A stretch of 64,000 nt of DNA from JBBIGV01 sp037447335 (GCA_037447335.1 JBBIGV010000013.1:1-64000), one strand, 5' to 3'. Counted from the first letter of the stretch, positions 44,311 to 54,652 are shown. A program made the numbers and translations. The notes: generated by a model from the sequence alone, not told the origin.

Positions 44311-45852
44311 ATGAAAACTAAATTTACTTCAACGATTGCCGGAGGGGCCATTCTTATTACTGTTATAGGTATAATCGGAAAAGGATTAGGTTTTTTTCGT
44401 GAAGTATTGAACGCTGCTTACTTTGGATTAAGTGATGCCTACGAGATTTATCTTGTTGCTGCTATTCTCCCATTGACAATCAATACAATTATTCTTTATT
44501 TCTCCCAGAATTACTTTATCCCGGTATATAAAAAAATTATTTCTTCTGACTCACAAAAGGCAGTAGATTTTATTGAGAACTCTCTTGGAATTTTTATTGT
44601 ACTCTCTGTAATCCTGAGTACAATTCTTTATTTTTCTGCATCATTCCTGACAAAATTATATATCTTTTCGTACGACACCATAGTAATTGAGAAAGCAAAT
44701 TTGATTTTCAGAATTTGTCTTCTAACTATCCCGATGAATGCTATAAGCTCTGTATTATCAGCATACCTGCAAGCTGAAAGAAAATTTGATAAACCTGCTC
44801 ATTCGCATTTGCTGCTTAACATTACTTTGATAATACTTATACCGCTATTCGCTTCTCAATGGGGTGTATATGTTTTACCGATTGGCATAGTTGCCGGATA
44901 TCTGCTGCAGGTTATATATCTTTTTAAAATGCTTGGGTTAAAAGTTTCCCCGATTAACTTTTTCAGGTTTTCCTTTAAAAAATTGAAGGAGGCTGCTGTA
45001 CCGTTTTTATTGATTACCTTTTTAATAGAAATAATAAGTCAGGTTCATATACTTGCTGACAGATTTCTTTATGAAAGGGTTGAAAGCGGGGGAATAGCCG
45101 CTCTTAACTACGCAAACCACGTTTTTGTATTACCAATTATTCTGGTATCTATGGCATTGACAACAACTATTTTCCCTGACCTGACAGAACTTGTACAGAG
45201 TAATAATAAAGTTGATCTTAAGAAAAAGTTATCAAAAGCTTTTTCTGTTAATCTAGCGATATTTGTTCCCGTTAGCATCATCTTTATTTTCTCGGGGGAT
45301 TCTATCATAAAACTTTTTTTCATGCGCGGAGCTTTTACCGCCCAGGATTCTTTGTTAACATACAACGTGTTTCAATTATATTCTTTAAGCCTTATTTTTT
45401 ATTCAGTATATGCGTTGCTGAATAAAATTTTCTATAGTGCGCTGCTGGTTAAAGAATTGTTATTGTTAATCATATCGGGGGCAATTATTAAAGTAGTGTT
45501 AAATTTATTATTGGTTAATTCACTCGGGCAAAACGGTTTAGCGCTTAGTTCCACCATAACTTATATATATTATTGCATTACCAGCCTTTTGTTTATTTCA
45601 TTTAAATTAGAAATCAATATTACGGGTGAGTATTTCAAATCGGGGCTGTATTATATATTAAATGGTATATTTTGTCTTCTTGTTGTAGAAATTATCGTAA
45701 CAATTTTTCAATTTCCTGCTGCGATTTACTATTTTATGAAAATTGGACTTTTATTTTTTATGTTTGCTGTTAACCTGTATATATTAAATGATCCGGTACT
45801 AAAAACAATACAGGAAACATATCAGAATTATGTAAATTCAAAAGCAAACTGA
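44311..45852 (+). CDS. MurJ/MVF-family lipid-linked saccharide flippase
   Basis: A 513-residue inner-membrane protein with about 14 hydrophobic segments. It starts 'AGGAILITVIGIIGKGLGFF' and has the MVF-family stretch 'KLFFMRGAFTAQDS'. Family members move lipid II (MurJ) or lipid-linked oligosaccharides across the membrane. Position inside the glycan locus suggests it does the Wzx job here. Confidence 0.88.
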   Translation: MKTKFTSTIAGGAILITVIGIIGKGLGFFREVLNAAYFGLSDAYEIYLVAAILPLTINTIILYFSQNYFIPVYKKIISSDSQKAVDFIENSLGIFIVLSVILSTILYFSASFLTKLYIFSYDTIVIEKANLIFRICLLTIPMNAISSVLSAYLQAERKFDKPAHSHLLLNITLIILIPLFASQWGVYVLPIGIVAGYLLQVIYLFKMLGLKVSPINFFRFSFKKLKEAAVPFLLITFLIEIISQVHILADRFLYERVESGGIAALNYANHVFVLPIILVSMALTTTIFPDLTELVQSNNKVDLKKKLSKAFSVNLAIFVPVSIIFIFSGDSIIKLFFMRGAFTAQDSLLTYNVFQLYSLSLIFYSVYALLNKIFYSALLVKELLLLIISGAIIKVVLNLLLVNSLGQNGLALSSTITYIYYCITSLLFISFKLEINITGEYFKSGLYYILNGIFCLLVVEIIVTIFQFPAAIYYFMKIGLLFFMFAVNLYILNDPVLKTIQETYQNYVNSKAN

Positions 45853-45885
45853 TATATTTTACATCAATTTAAAAAATTTTTTAGT

Positions 45886-46683
45886 ATGAATATTGTTAAG
45901 GAAATGACAACGAATTGGGATCAGATGGCTAAGGAAGACCCTCTGTGGTTAATCTGCACTGATCCGGATAAAAAGAATAATAAGTGGGATATTGATGAGT
46001 TTTTTATGACTGGAAAGCGTGAAATCTCCGTTATCGCAAAATATTTAAAAGAGATTAAATCCGAACCGGACTATTCCGGACATGCACTAGATTTTGGATG
46101 CGGAGTGGGAAGACTTTCTCAGGCGCTTGCAGAAAAATTTAATTTAGTTACCGGTATTGATATATCAAGGGAGATGATAAACAGAGCAAATACTTTCAAC
46201 AAATATCCGGATAAGTGCCGCTATTTATTGAATGATGCTGTTAATTTAGCTGTCTTTAACGATAATACTTTTGATTTTATATATTCAAGCATTGTATTGC
46301 AGCATGTTCCCAGAGGATTAATAAGCGGATATCTGACTGAATTCGGGCGTGTAATTAAGCCGGGCGGAATAATACTGATTCAATTACCGGATAGATTTAA
46401 AACAGCATCCTTAATGATTCGAATTCAGGAAAGACTTCAGTTAAGAATCAGGCTGAAAAAGTTTATAAGATTTGTTACAGGTGAAACAGGATTAAATTAT
46501 ATTGAAGTAAACAGATTCCCGGAACAATCAATCAGAAAAATCTTCTGTGAACCGCTGTTTGAAATTAAAGATGTAAAACTCACTAATTCCCTCGAACCGG
46601 ATTTTAATGGGAATTTGAGATATCTGGATACAGAGCCTGTTATTGGATTTGTAAGTAAGCAATATTGTATTATAAAAAACTAA
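45886..46683 (+). CDS. SAM-dependent methyltransferase
   Basis: A 265-residue class I methyltransferase: 'ALDFGCGVGRLSQALAE' (motif I), 'VTGIDISREMINRA' (motif II) and 'IYSSIVLQHVPRG' before 'EFGRVIKPGGIILIQL'. No zinc motif. It lies between the flippase and the GT9 gene in the same direction, so it likely modifies a sugar or the lipid-linked intermediate; substrate unknown. Confidence 0.85.
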   Translation: MNIVKEMTTNWDQMAKEDPLWLICTDPDKKNNKWDIDEFFMTGKREISVIAKYLKEIKSEPDYSGHALDFGCGVGRLSQALAEKFNLVTGIDISREMINRANTFNKYPDKCRYLLNDAVNLAVFNDNTFDFIYSSIVLQHVPRGLISGYLTEFGRVIKPGGIILIQLPDRFKTASLMIRIQERLQLRIRLKKFIRFVTGETGLNYIEVNRFPEQSIRKIFCEPLFEIKDVKLTNSLEPDFNGNLRYLDTEPVIGFVSKQYCIIKN

Positions 46684-46703
46684 ACCCCTCCTTTTAGAGA
46701 CTT

Positions 46704-47837
46704 ATGTCATTTGGTATAGAATCAACGCTCTCACAACACTCTGTTTTATATAAGATAACCGTTGTAATCATTAATACATTAATTTACATAAGAAGATATT
46801 TCGCAAAAATATTATCTGTACAATCTGATACGCTGGTGATAGTTGCACTACATAAGTTGGGGGATACCATTTTTACCATTCCGGCTATAAAGTTAATTAT
46901 AAATGATGTTCATCTTTCGGTTACCATCGTGTGTTTTGAGGAAAGCAGATATTTATATGAACTTGTTTTTAAGAATGTCAATATTATTACATTAAATAAA
47001 AATGATTTTTTATTTAACCAAAGAATTGCAAAATTATCAGCGAATAAAAAAGTTAAAACTCTTAAACCTAAATTAATTTTCGATCTAACAGGAGTAATGA
47101 CTTCTGCAACTTTAATATATAATACCGGGGCAGAAAAAATTATTGGATTTAACAGGCCATTTTTCAGAGCAATTTACACTCACTTCCGGGAAATAAAAGA
47201 CATAAAACATTCAATTGATATATACCTTCAGGCGATTTCATCATACCTAAAATTTGAACCAGGTGAAGTAGAAACATCAGTTGCGATACAAAAATCAACT
47301 TACGGTGTAATAGGTATTTGTCCTTTTGCCGGTTGGGCTGCAAAAGAGTGGGGTATAAAAAATTTTATTTCTTTGGCAATCTATCTTAACAATAAATACA
47401 AAGTAAAGATTATAGTTCCGGCAGCTCAGATTGCTGATGATATCAGAAATGAACTCGTTTTTAATAATATCACATATGTAGAAACTAAAACAGTTGCTGA
47501 ATTGATTAATCAATTAGCCAGCACATCGCTCATTATCGGTAATGACTCCGGTCCGATTCATATTGCATCGTTATTCGGAATACCGACATTTACGATTTAC
47601 GGACCAACCAATCCGGCTTTTCATTTACCATTTGGCAAACATCATCAAGCTGTCCAAAAAAAGATTAAATGTTCTCCTTCTGATTCGGACAGATTTTGTT
47701 TTACAAATGCAGGTATAAATGGTTGTCCCTCAAATGAATGTTTAAAGACTCTTACTGTTGGTGAGGTCATTTCTGAACTAAAAAAGTTTATCGAATATTT
47801 AAACCTGAGCGAAGATTCGGTCGAGCCAGATAAATGA
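46704..47837 (+). CDS. Glycosyltransferase family 9 (heptosyltransferase-like)
   Basis: A 377-residue GT-B enzyme of the ADP-heptose:LPS heptosyltransferase family. The N-terminal half carries 'LVIVALHKLGDTIFTIPAI', the C-terminal half 'IGICPFAGWAAKEWG' and the family signature 'GNDSGPIHIASLFGIPT'. About 30 extra residues precede the core. A late Cys-rich stretch ('KCSPSDSDRFC' and 'NGCPSNEC') matches many GT9 proteins. It overlaps the next gene by 4 bp. The donor may be a heptose or another sugar. Confidence 0.88.
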   Translation: MSFGIESTLSQHSVLYKITVVIINTLIYIRRYFAKILSVQSDTLVIVALHKLGDTIFTIPAIKLIINDVHLSVTIVCFEESRYLYELVFKNVNIITLNKNDFLFNQRIAKLSANKKVKTLKPKLIFDLTGVMTSATLIYNTGAEKIIGFNRPFFRAIYTHFREIKDIKHSIDIYLQAISSYLKFEPGEVETSVAIQKSTYGVIGICPFAGWAAKEWGIKNFISLAIYLNNKYKVKIIVPAAQIADDIRNELVFNNITYVETKTVAELINQLASTSLIIGNDSGPIHIASLFGIPTFTIYGPTNPAFHLPFGKHHQAVQKKIKCSPSDSDRFCFTNAGINGCPSNECLKTLTVGEVISELKKFIEYLNLSEDSVEPDK

Positions 47838-49261
47838 ATTTAATAGCAAGCAAATATGAAAATAAGAGGCAATGGATATTGGTAATCCCAATTGTTTTAT
47901 TAATACCAGTATTACTTATGCAAGATTATTTGATTTTCATGATTATTGCACTTTTGTACCTGTTTGTGGCAATAACTTTGGGCAGAAAATTTGTTCTTTT
48001 TATGGTAATCGTCAGTTACCTTACGCTAGTGGGTGATGTTATAGCTGATTACAGACTATATGTGCATTTAGTTAACATTTCACTTCTTATATACTTCTTT
48101 TTACAGGAGTATGGATTAAAATTTTCAGATTATCCATCAGTACCAACCCCAATTATAATTTTTGTTGTTTTGCTGCTATGTGTAATGTCAATATCTTCAA
48201 TATTCTCAGATTACTTGATAACGGGATTGACTCGAATCATCAGATCATCTTACTTTCTTTTAATAGTGTATCTCTTCTTCTCCTTAATTAAAAGTGAAGA
48301 AGAAATATGGTTTTATATTAAGACAATACTTTTTACTGGAGTTGTGATGGCTTTTAGCACATTTTATGAACTGAGTAAAATTCAGTTTGATTTTTTGACT
48401 TTTCAAGTTGACAAACAATTTCGATCCAGTGGATTCATTTCGAATGTTAATGCAATGGCAGGATTTTTTGCAGTTTCGATCCCGCTAGCGATCTCCCTTT
48501 TGTTCATTGAAAGGTTTAGCGCTTATAAAAAACTTATCCTTGGTTTAATCGTTATTTACTTTTTAGGTTTAACTATAACTGTTTCGAGATCAGGTTTTTT
48601 ATCTGTTTTTATAAGCCTCGCAATCATTCTTTATATACTGAAAAGAGGCTATTTTAAAAACATGCTTGTCTCTGTTCTCGGTTTGGTAATAATTCTATTT
48701 ACTTTACCGGGTTTCACTGAAACATTTTTTGAACTAACCAGAATAAAAGCAGGTTTAAGCATGCGGGATCATTACTGGAATATGTCACTGGATATGATTA
48801 GCAACAATTTCTTGATAGGTGTAGGGCCCGGATCTTGGGGGAATTTCATGTTTGATTATTTACCTGTTTCGCTCGAATCTGTTGAAGGACAACTTATCCT
48901 ATACGGTTATACAATTACCCAAGGGGCAAATGCCGCACACAATATGTATCTTGTTTTTTTCTCTGAAATGGGAATATTTGGTTTAATTATTTTTTTTATT
49001 TTTATCTATACCATTTATTATATGACGGTTAAAATTGTTAAAGAAAAAAAGAGCATCGTTCAATCAAAATTTGTTTTAATAGTCGGCATTTCAGCAGTAG
49101 CAACCGGAATGTTTGTGCGGGGTTTCTTCGATTCCGTTAACTTATTCACATTTGGATGGATATCAATTGATCTTCCTTTTTGGTTCTTAATTATTATTCT
49201 ATCATATTATTACAAGAATGAAGTGAAAGGAGTAAAAGAAAAAAATAAGCAAGTGATATGA
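47834..49261 (+). CDS. O-antigen ligase/polymerase-like membrane protein (Wzy/WaaL type)
   Basis: A 475-residue inner-membrane protein with about 12 hydrophobic segments and the large periplasmic loop typical of the WaaL/Wzy fold (containing 'RDHYWNMSLDMISNNFLIG', then 'GVGPGSWGNFMFDY' and 'AAHNMYLVFFSEMGIFGL', where the H and N match the ligase motif HNxYL). It polymerises or ligates repeat units delivered by the flippase. Sequence alone does not separate Wzy from WaaL. Confidence 0.87.
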   Translation: MNLIASKYENKRQWILVIPIVLLIPVLLMQDYLIFMIIALLYLFVAITLGRKFVLFMVIVSYLTLVGDVIADYRLYVHLVNISLLIYFFLQEYGLKFSDYPSVPTPIIIFVVLLLCVMSISSIFSDYLITGLTRIIRSSYFLLIVYLFFSLIKSEEEIWFYIKTILFTGVVMAFSTFYELSKIQFDFLTFQVDKQFRSSGFISNVNAMAGFFAVSIPLAISLLFIERFSAYKKLILGLIVIYFLGLTITVSRSGFLSVFISLAIILYILKRGYFKNMLVSVLGLVIILFTLPGFTETFFELTRIKAGLSMRDHYWNMSLDMISNNFLIGVGPGSWGNFMFDYLPVSLESVEGQLILYGYTITQGANAAHNMYLVFFSEMGIFGLIIFFIFIYTIYYMTVKIVKEKKSIVQSKFVLIVGISAVATGMFVRGFFDSVNLFTFGWISIDLPFWFLIIILSYYYKNEVKGVKEKNKQVI

Positions 49262-49357
49262 AGATGTGTAAATATTATTATGGGATTGCCAAATTATTTT
49301 TCGAATGACTACTGTGTAAAATTTTTCAGTAAAAATCTCAAAATGGAGAGTAATTAG

Positions 49358-50320
49358 ATGATCAATTTGAATCATTTTTTTAATAAAGCGATAGTGTTTT
49401 TTAATCCTCAGAAAGCAACGTATTGGCATACAATAACCAGGAATACGATAGTTTCAAAGCCGACGGAATTGGGCAGATATTATTTGGACTTTGAATCGAA
49501 GCTGAACTATCCCGAGCGAATGGATGCATCCGGTATTCCTTTATGGAAAACCGGAGATGAGTCCTACTTCTATCATCCGATCGTAATTTGTCAGTATGCG
49601 CTTGGCATTTTCGAGCATTTATATCAGTCTGGATTTAATAATGAAAAACTAGAAAAAGACTTTTTTGTTCAAGCTGATTGGCTTGTTGAAAATGCAATTG
49701 ACAATGGAATTGGCAAAGTTTGGTATGTAGGTTATAACATTCCGGAATACGGGCTATTTAAGCCATGGTATTCTGCATTATCACAAGGTGAGGCGGTTTC
49801 CGTCCTCACAAGAGCATACTTGATCTCAAAAAATGAAAATTACCTGAGTGTAGCAGAAGATGCAATAAATCCATTCAATGTTTCAGTTCAACAGGGTGGG
49901 CTGTTAAATCACTTTAAATCTTTGCCAATTTATGAAGAGTATCCATCTCCATTCAGACCTGTGGGAGCGCTTTGCGGATTTATGTTCGTATTGTTTGGGT
50001 TATATGATCTTATTCTGACAAATAACAACAAACTAGCTTCAGAACTATTTAAAAGTGGGATAAACTCTTTAAAGGAACTTTTGAAATTTTATGATTTGGG
50101 GTATTGGAGTAAATATTACATTTTTGACTATCCCAAAAACTATGCTGCTTCATTTACATATCATTCCTTGCATTTTGAACAGTTGAAAGCATTGTATATA
50201 CTCTCAGAAGAAAAAACATTCAGAGAATATTCTGAAAAGTGGGAATCTTATTCAAAAAATTCCTTTTTTAAATTGAGGACACTATTAAAAAAAATATTAT
50301 ACGCCAAAACATTAAAATAA
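49358..50320 (+). CDS. D-glucuronyl C5-epimerase-like protein
   Basis: A 320-residue protein matching the C-terminal catalytic domain of heparosan D-glucuronyl C5-epimerases, which flip GlcA to L-iduronate in a finished chain. Motifs: 'GLFKPWYSALSQGEAVSVLTR' region, 'YEEYP', 'GALCGFMFVLFGLYD', 'YWSKYYIFDYPKNYAASFTYH' area with 'HFEQLKALY'. In the animal enzyme the Tyr and Glu residues of equivalent segments are catalytic. No signal peptide is visible, so it would act in the cytosol unless exported otherwise. The start ATG at 49358 follows ATGGAGAG. Confidence 0.85.
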   Translation: MINLNHFFNKAIVFFNPQKATYWHTITRNTIVSKPTELGRYYLDFESKLNYPERMDASGIPLWKTGDESYFYHPIVICQYALGIFEHLYQSGFNNEKLEKDFFVQADWLVENAIDNGIGKVWYVGYNIPEYGLFKPWYSALSQGEAVSVLTRAYLISKNENYLSVAEDAINPFNVSVQQGGLLNHFKSLPIYEEYPSPFRPVGALCGFMFVLFGLYDLILTNNNKLASELFKSGINSLKELLKFYDLGYWSKYYIFDYPKNYAASFTYHSLHFEQLKALYILSEEKTFREYSEKWESYSKNSFFKLRTLLKKILYAKTLK

Positions 50321-50397
50321 TGTCCTCAGATCATTTAATTCGCTATTGTTTGTAGAATTAATGATAAATTTAAATTTTAATTTTTGAATAGCTGCAG

Positions 50398-51510
50398 ATG
50401 AAAATATTAATTTTAGGCGACGCATCTAATCCGCACATTATCAAATGGGCAAATGGGCTAAAGTCAATTGGTATTGATGTGATTATTTTTAGTATCGAAA
50501 GATTCAGTAAAAGGGATTTTACCGAGGGAATCCAAATTTATGGGACGAAATGGTTCACGAATATCAAGCTAAAGAAAAATGGCTCTTTTGCAAAAATATT
50601 ATATCTGGTAAGCATTTATCAAATCAAGTCAATAATTAACCAAAGCAAACCGGATATACTTCATGCCCACTATGCGTCAAGTTATGGGCTGTTAGGGGCA
50701 CTTGTAGGTTTTCGTCCACTTATCATCTCTGTGTGGGGTGGGGATGTAATAAGTTTTCCAACGGTATCCTCGCTTCATTCAGCGGTATTTAGGTTCAATT
50801 TGAGTAAAGCAGATAAAATTTTGACTACCAGCAGGTACTTATCCAATTTACTAAAAAAATATACACCTAAAGATATTGATATTACTCCATTTGGTATTGA
50901 TACTTCGATCTTTAGACCTGATTCGAAACTAAATCTATTTCACGACAATGCTTCCATCGTAATAGGCACAGTAAAAGGATTAGAATGGTACTATGGCATC
51001 GAATATTTAATTGAGGCTTTCCAATTGGTTCTGAAACGGTTACCTCAAAAAAAACTGAAGTTACTTATTGTTGGGGGAGGGGCACTGGAAAAGAAAATAA
51101 AGGACTTAATTAAAGAGTTGAATTTAGAAGAACATGTCCTGTTGACAGGCAAAAAAAAATATCACGAGATTCAGAAATATCACAATTCAATAGATATATT
51201 TGTTGCAGTATCTGTTTACCAGGAAAGTTTTGGCGTAGCTGTAATTGAAGCCTCAGCCTGTGAGAAGCCCGTGATAATTTCCCGCGTTGGAGGTATGGTT
51301 GAAGTGGTGGAAGAAAATGTAACGGGATTTGTTGTTTCACCCAAAAATTCTATTGAAACCGCCGAGAAAATTATTGAATTAGTTTTAAATAAGAGTTTAA
51401 GAGTAGGTATGGGAAAAGCAGGCAGAAAATTTGTAGAACAGCACTTTTCTTTTAAAAGCTCTTTAACTAAGATGATAAGCATATATAAACAGGTTTTAAA
51501 GCAGCATTAA
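50398..51510 (+). CDS. GT4-family glycosyltransferase
   Basis: A 370-residue GT-B enzyme. The N-terminal half holds 'ILGDASNPHIIKWANGLKSI' and 'DILHAHYASSYGLLGAL'. The C-terminal half holds 'IVGGGALEKKIKDLI', the donor-binding 'ESFGVAVIEASACEKPVII' and 'RVGGMVEVV'. These are the standard GT4 (glycosyltransferase group 1) motifs with the E-x7-E pattern. Donor and acceptor unknown; it builds the repeat unit or its linkage in this locus. Confidence 0.92.
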   Translation: MKILILGDASNPHIIKWANGLKSIGIDVIIFSIERFSKRDFTEGIQIYGTKWFTNIKLKKNGSFAKILYLVSIYQIKSIINQSKPDILHAHYASSYGLLGALVGFRPLIISVWGGDVISFPTVSSLHSAVFRFNLSKADKILTTSRYLSNLLKKYTPKDIDITPFGIDTSIFRPDSKLNLFHDNASIVIGTVKGLEWYYGIEYLIEAFQLVLKRLPQKKLKLLIVGGGALEKKIKDLIKELNLEEHVLLTGKKKYHEIQKYHNSIDIFVAVSVYQESFGVAVIEASACEKPVIISRVGGMVEVVEENVTGFVVSPKNSIETAEKIIELVLNKSLRVGMGKAGRKFVEQHFSFKSSLTKMISIYKQVLKQH

Positions 51511-51594
51511 TTGTTAAAGACTTTGCTTTCGTTATACTTAATGCATTTAAATAAATTTTATAAACAATAAACCGTAAATTAAAATGGAGAGTTA

Positions 51595-52758
51595 ATGAGA
51601 GAACGATTATTAAATTTTCTTGTTTGCCCGATTACCGGATCACCCCTGAGACTTTTAATCTGGGAGGAAAGACCGAATAAAATAAGTGAGCACAATAAAA
51701 TAAAACTGGAAGCCCTGGGGCTGAGCATTAATCTTTTTGAAAAGGAAATTACCAGCGGTGCATTAATAAATGATTCAGAAAATATATTTTACCCGATTTA
51801 TAAAGGTATACCAAGAATGCTGACATATTCTTGTGGGGTTTTTGAGGATTTTAAAAAAGAATTTCACAAAAAAATTAAAATGGAATTGGATGGTTTTAAT
51901 CTGCCTGATTTACAAGCCCCCATTGGTGAAAAATCGGTGATTAAAAGCTTCTCGAAGGAATGGCTCGATTACGATTGGAATCCTGAGAAGTATTGGCGCA
52001 TAAATTCTGAGGAAATGTATCGAACTATACGATTTATGTTAGATTTGGAAAACAAAAGTGTAGAGAATAAATCTGTTTTAGAAGTCGGAATCGGTATTGG
52101 CGGAATTGCGAATTCTGTGTGCGAAAATGATGGATGTGAATTAGTAGGGATAGATTTAAGTTATGCAGTTGACGGAGCCTATAAAAATTTTGGCTCTAAT
52201 ATTTTTTTCCATATAGTTCAGGCATCAGCATTTAACCTTCCATTTAAAGAAAACAGTTTTTACTACGTATACAGCCATGGTGTATTGCACCATTCTTCTG
52301 ATCCTAAAACCTGCTTTCAGAACGTTAGTAAACTTGTAAAAGCATCAGGTTTTTTATACGTTTGGTTGTATAGTGATACTAGTGAAAATAGAAACCTTTT
52401 AAGAAGGTTATTGATGGTATTGGAAAAAATGTTGCGCCCAATAATATGGCGGCTTCCGCAAACTATTCAAAATTTAGCATTATTCCCATTATCACTTCTC
52501 TATTTAATTCATCAGAATTTATATCAGAGGTTAAGAGCCAAAAACATGGTTAATTTTTCTTTCAGAGAAGCATACCATGCAGCTAGAGATAGGTTTACTC
52601 CGCGCTATGCATACCGTTTTTCAGAAGACGAGCTTGCTGAATGGTTTACATTAGCCGGGTACAATAATCTGCTTCTGTCCAGTAAAAGAACACCATCTAA
52701 CCTAATCATTCATGAATTTTGTTTAGCAACATCAATCATAGGAGAAAAGAAATCTTAA
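51595..52758 (+). CDS. SAM-dependent methyltransferase with Trm112p-like N-terminus
   Basis: A 387-residue protein. Residues 1-60 resemble a Trm112p-like domain ('LLNFLVCPITGSPLRL', then 'IFYPIYKGIPRML'), which often precedes glycan methyltransferases. The Rossmann part has 'VLEVGIGIGGIANSV', 'GIDLSYAVDGAYKN' and 'YVYSHGVLHHSSDPKTC'. A C-terminal extension ('RFTPRYAYRFSEDELAEWF') completes the family pattern. The leader before the ATG (AAAATGGAGAGT) is also found before the C5-epimerase gene. Substrate unknown. Confidence 0.88.
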   Translation: MRERLLNFLVCPITGSPLRLLIWEERPNKISEHNKIKLEALGLSINLFEKEITSGALINDSENIFYPIYKGIPRMLTYSCGVFEDFKKEFHKKIKMELDGFNLPDLQAPIGEKSVIKSFSKEWLDYDWNPEKYWRINSEEMYRTIRFMLDLENKSVENKSVLEVGIGIGGIANSVCENDGCELVGIDLSYAVDGAYKNFGSNIFFHIVQASAFNLPFKENSFYYVYSHGVLHHSSDPKTCFQNVSKLVKASGFLYVWLYSDTSENRNLLRRLLMVLEKMLRPIIWRLPQTIQNLALFPLSLLYLIHQNLYQRLRAKNMVNFSFREAYHAARDRFTPRYAYRFSEDELAEWFTLAGYNNLLLSSKRTPSNLIIHEFCLATSIIGEKKS

Positions 52759-52828
52759 ACTGCTTGCAATCTGACCAAATTTTAAACATCTGTATTAAAG
52801 TGTTATTTAATATATAGGGAATCAATAA

Positions 52829-54652
52829 ATGTGTGGAATATTCGGCTCAATATGTTTTGATACAACTTTTTCCAGAGAAGACTATTCAAAATTTGTAAAC
52901 GCAACCAATAAGGTTTCATATCGCGGTCCCGATGGGTACGGTTTCAAGTGTTTTAACCTTTTCAATCAGGTTGATACCGAAGAAAGTTTTAACATTTTTT
53001 TAGGGCATAGAAGACTTTCAATAATTGATTTGAGCGCAAGTGCTGCGCAACCGATGGTAAGCAACGGTAATTTTATTATTTATAATGGTGAAATATTTAA
53101 TTATGTTGAGCTAAAAAATGAACTGATTAGTCGGGGAGTAAGATTTGACACTTCAAGTGACACAGAAGTGATTCTGAAAGTCTATGAAAACTACGGAACA
53201 TTAGGATTCGAAAAGCTGAATGGAATGTGGGCATTCATAATTCTTGATACCTCAAAAAAGAAATTAATTTTAAGCCGCGATAGATTCTCAATAAAACCGT
53301 TATACTGGCTAAAACAAGGAAAAAAGTATTATTTTGCAAGTGAAATAAAACAACTGCTGGATTTTCTGTCCTCCAAATCCCTCAACAAAACAGTTATGAG
53401 CAGATTATTGTATCAGGGTATACTTGATATGGATAATCAGACATTTTATGAAGGTATCGAATCGTTAGAGTCGAAACACAATTACATTATAAATATTAGA
53501 ACTGGAGAGATACAAAAAGAAAGATACTGGAATTATAACCGATTCCAGATTGATAAGAGTGATGCTATTGGACATTTTAAAGAATTGTTTTACGACAGTG
53601 TGAGAATTCGTTTGCGTAGCGATGTGGAATTAGGTGGTATGCTGAGTGGCGGACTGGATTCCTCCGCGATTTCATTAATTAGCAAAAATATACTGGGGGA
53701 TAGTTTTAAAACCTATACCGTTGTATCAAACAATCAAAAGTACAGCGAGGAAAAATATTCTGATATACTTGTAAAAAATCTTAATCTAAAAAACGAAAAA
53801 TTGTTTATTTCTTCTGATGAGGTAATAAAAAATATTAATAAAGCTATCAGGCAGCAAGATGAACCATTCATTAATTTTATAGTTGTTGCGAATTACTCAA
53901 TACTCCAAAAAATCAAAAAAGAAACAGATATAACCGTTGTATTAAATGGGCAAGGCGGAGACGAAGTGCTTGCGGGTTATCTGAGATTTTACTTCTTCTA
54001 CCTCAAATATCTTTTAAAAGAACGGAATTACCCGACACTTATATTCGAAATATTAGGGGCACTTCTCAATAGAACAATACTTTATCAGTGGAATATAGCG
54101 GGTGCAAAAAGATACCTGCCCTCCTTGATGACGAAAGAAATTAAATTTATTCGTATTAATAAATGTATTGAGAATACTTTCAGATTTAAAGATATGTTTG
54201 AAACACAACAAGTTAACATTGATAATTATTCTATCCCAATTCATACGCGGTATGAAGATAGAAATTCTATGGCCCATTCCTTGGAGATAAGACTACCATT
54301 TCTTGATCATCGCCTTATTGAGTTTGCTTTGAGTGTGCCAACAAGTCTGAAAATAAATAAAGGATGGAACAAGTATATTCTGAGAAAATCACTGCCAGAA
54401 CTACCCAGGCAAATTCGCTGGCGGAGGGATAAGAAAGGTTTCATTCTTCCAGAGGCTTTGTGGTTAAAGAAAGATTTTTTTAATGATATTGTTAAATCCT
54501 TTCAATGCTCAAAGCTCGATGAGTATGGCATAATTAACAGTAATCTTTTTTTAGACTACTACCATTCATATCTTGCGGGCAATAAGAAGATTCATAATTT
54601 CGATATTTCAAGAGTTTATATTGCTGAAAAGTGGATGCAAGAATGTTTCTGA
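52829..54652 (+). CDS. Asparagine synthetase B-type glutamine amidotransferase
   Basis: A 607-residue two-domain protein. The N-terminal class II glutaminase has nucleophile Cys2 ('MCGIFGS'), 'SYRGPDGYG' and 'IYNGEIFNY'. The C-terminal synthetase has the PP-loop 'LSGGLDSSAIS' and 'NGQGGDEVLAGYLRF'. Enzymes of this class in glycan loci amidate uronic acids (for example WbpS-type) rather than making asparagine. Location amid uronate-related genes makes that attractive, but ordinary AsnB cannot be excluded. Confidence 0.9.
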   Translation: MCGIFGSICFDTTFSREDYSKFVNATNKVSYRGPDGYGFKCFNLFNQVDTEESFNIFLGHRRLSIIDLSASAAQPMVSNGNFIIYNGEIFNYVELKNELISRGVRFDTSSDTEVILKVYENYGTLGFEKLNGMWAFIILDTSKKKLILSRDRFSIKPLYWLKQGKKYYFASEIKQLLDFLSSKSLNKTVMSRLLYQGILDMDNQTFYEGIESLESKHNYIINIRTGEIQKERYWNYNRFQIDKSDAIGHFKELFYDSVRIRLRSDVELGGMLSGGLDSSAISLISKNILGDSFKTYTVVSNNQKYSEEKYSDILVKNLNLKNEKLFISSDEVIKNINKAIRQQDEPFINFIVVANYSILQKIKKETDITVVLNGQGGDEVLAGYLRFYFFYLKYLLKERNYPTLIFEILGALLNRTILYQWNIAGAKRYLPSLMTKEIKFIRINKCIENTFRFKDMFETQQVNIDNYSIPIHTRYEDRNSMAHSLEIRLPFLDHRLIEFALSVPTSLKINKGWNKYILRKSLPELPRQIRWRRDKKGFILPEALWLKKDFFNDIVKSFQCSKLDEYGIINSNLFLDYYHSYLAGNKKIHNFDISRVYIAEKWMQECF

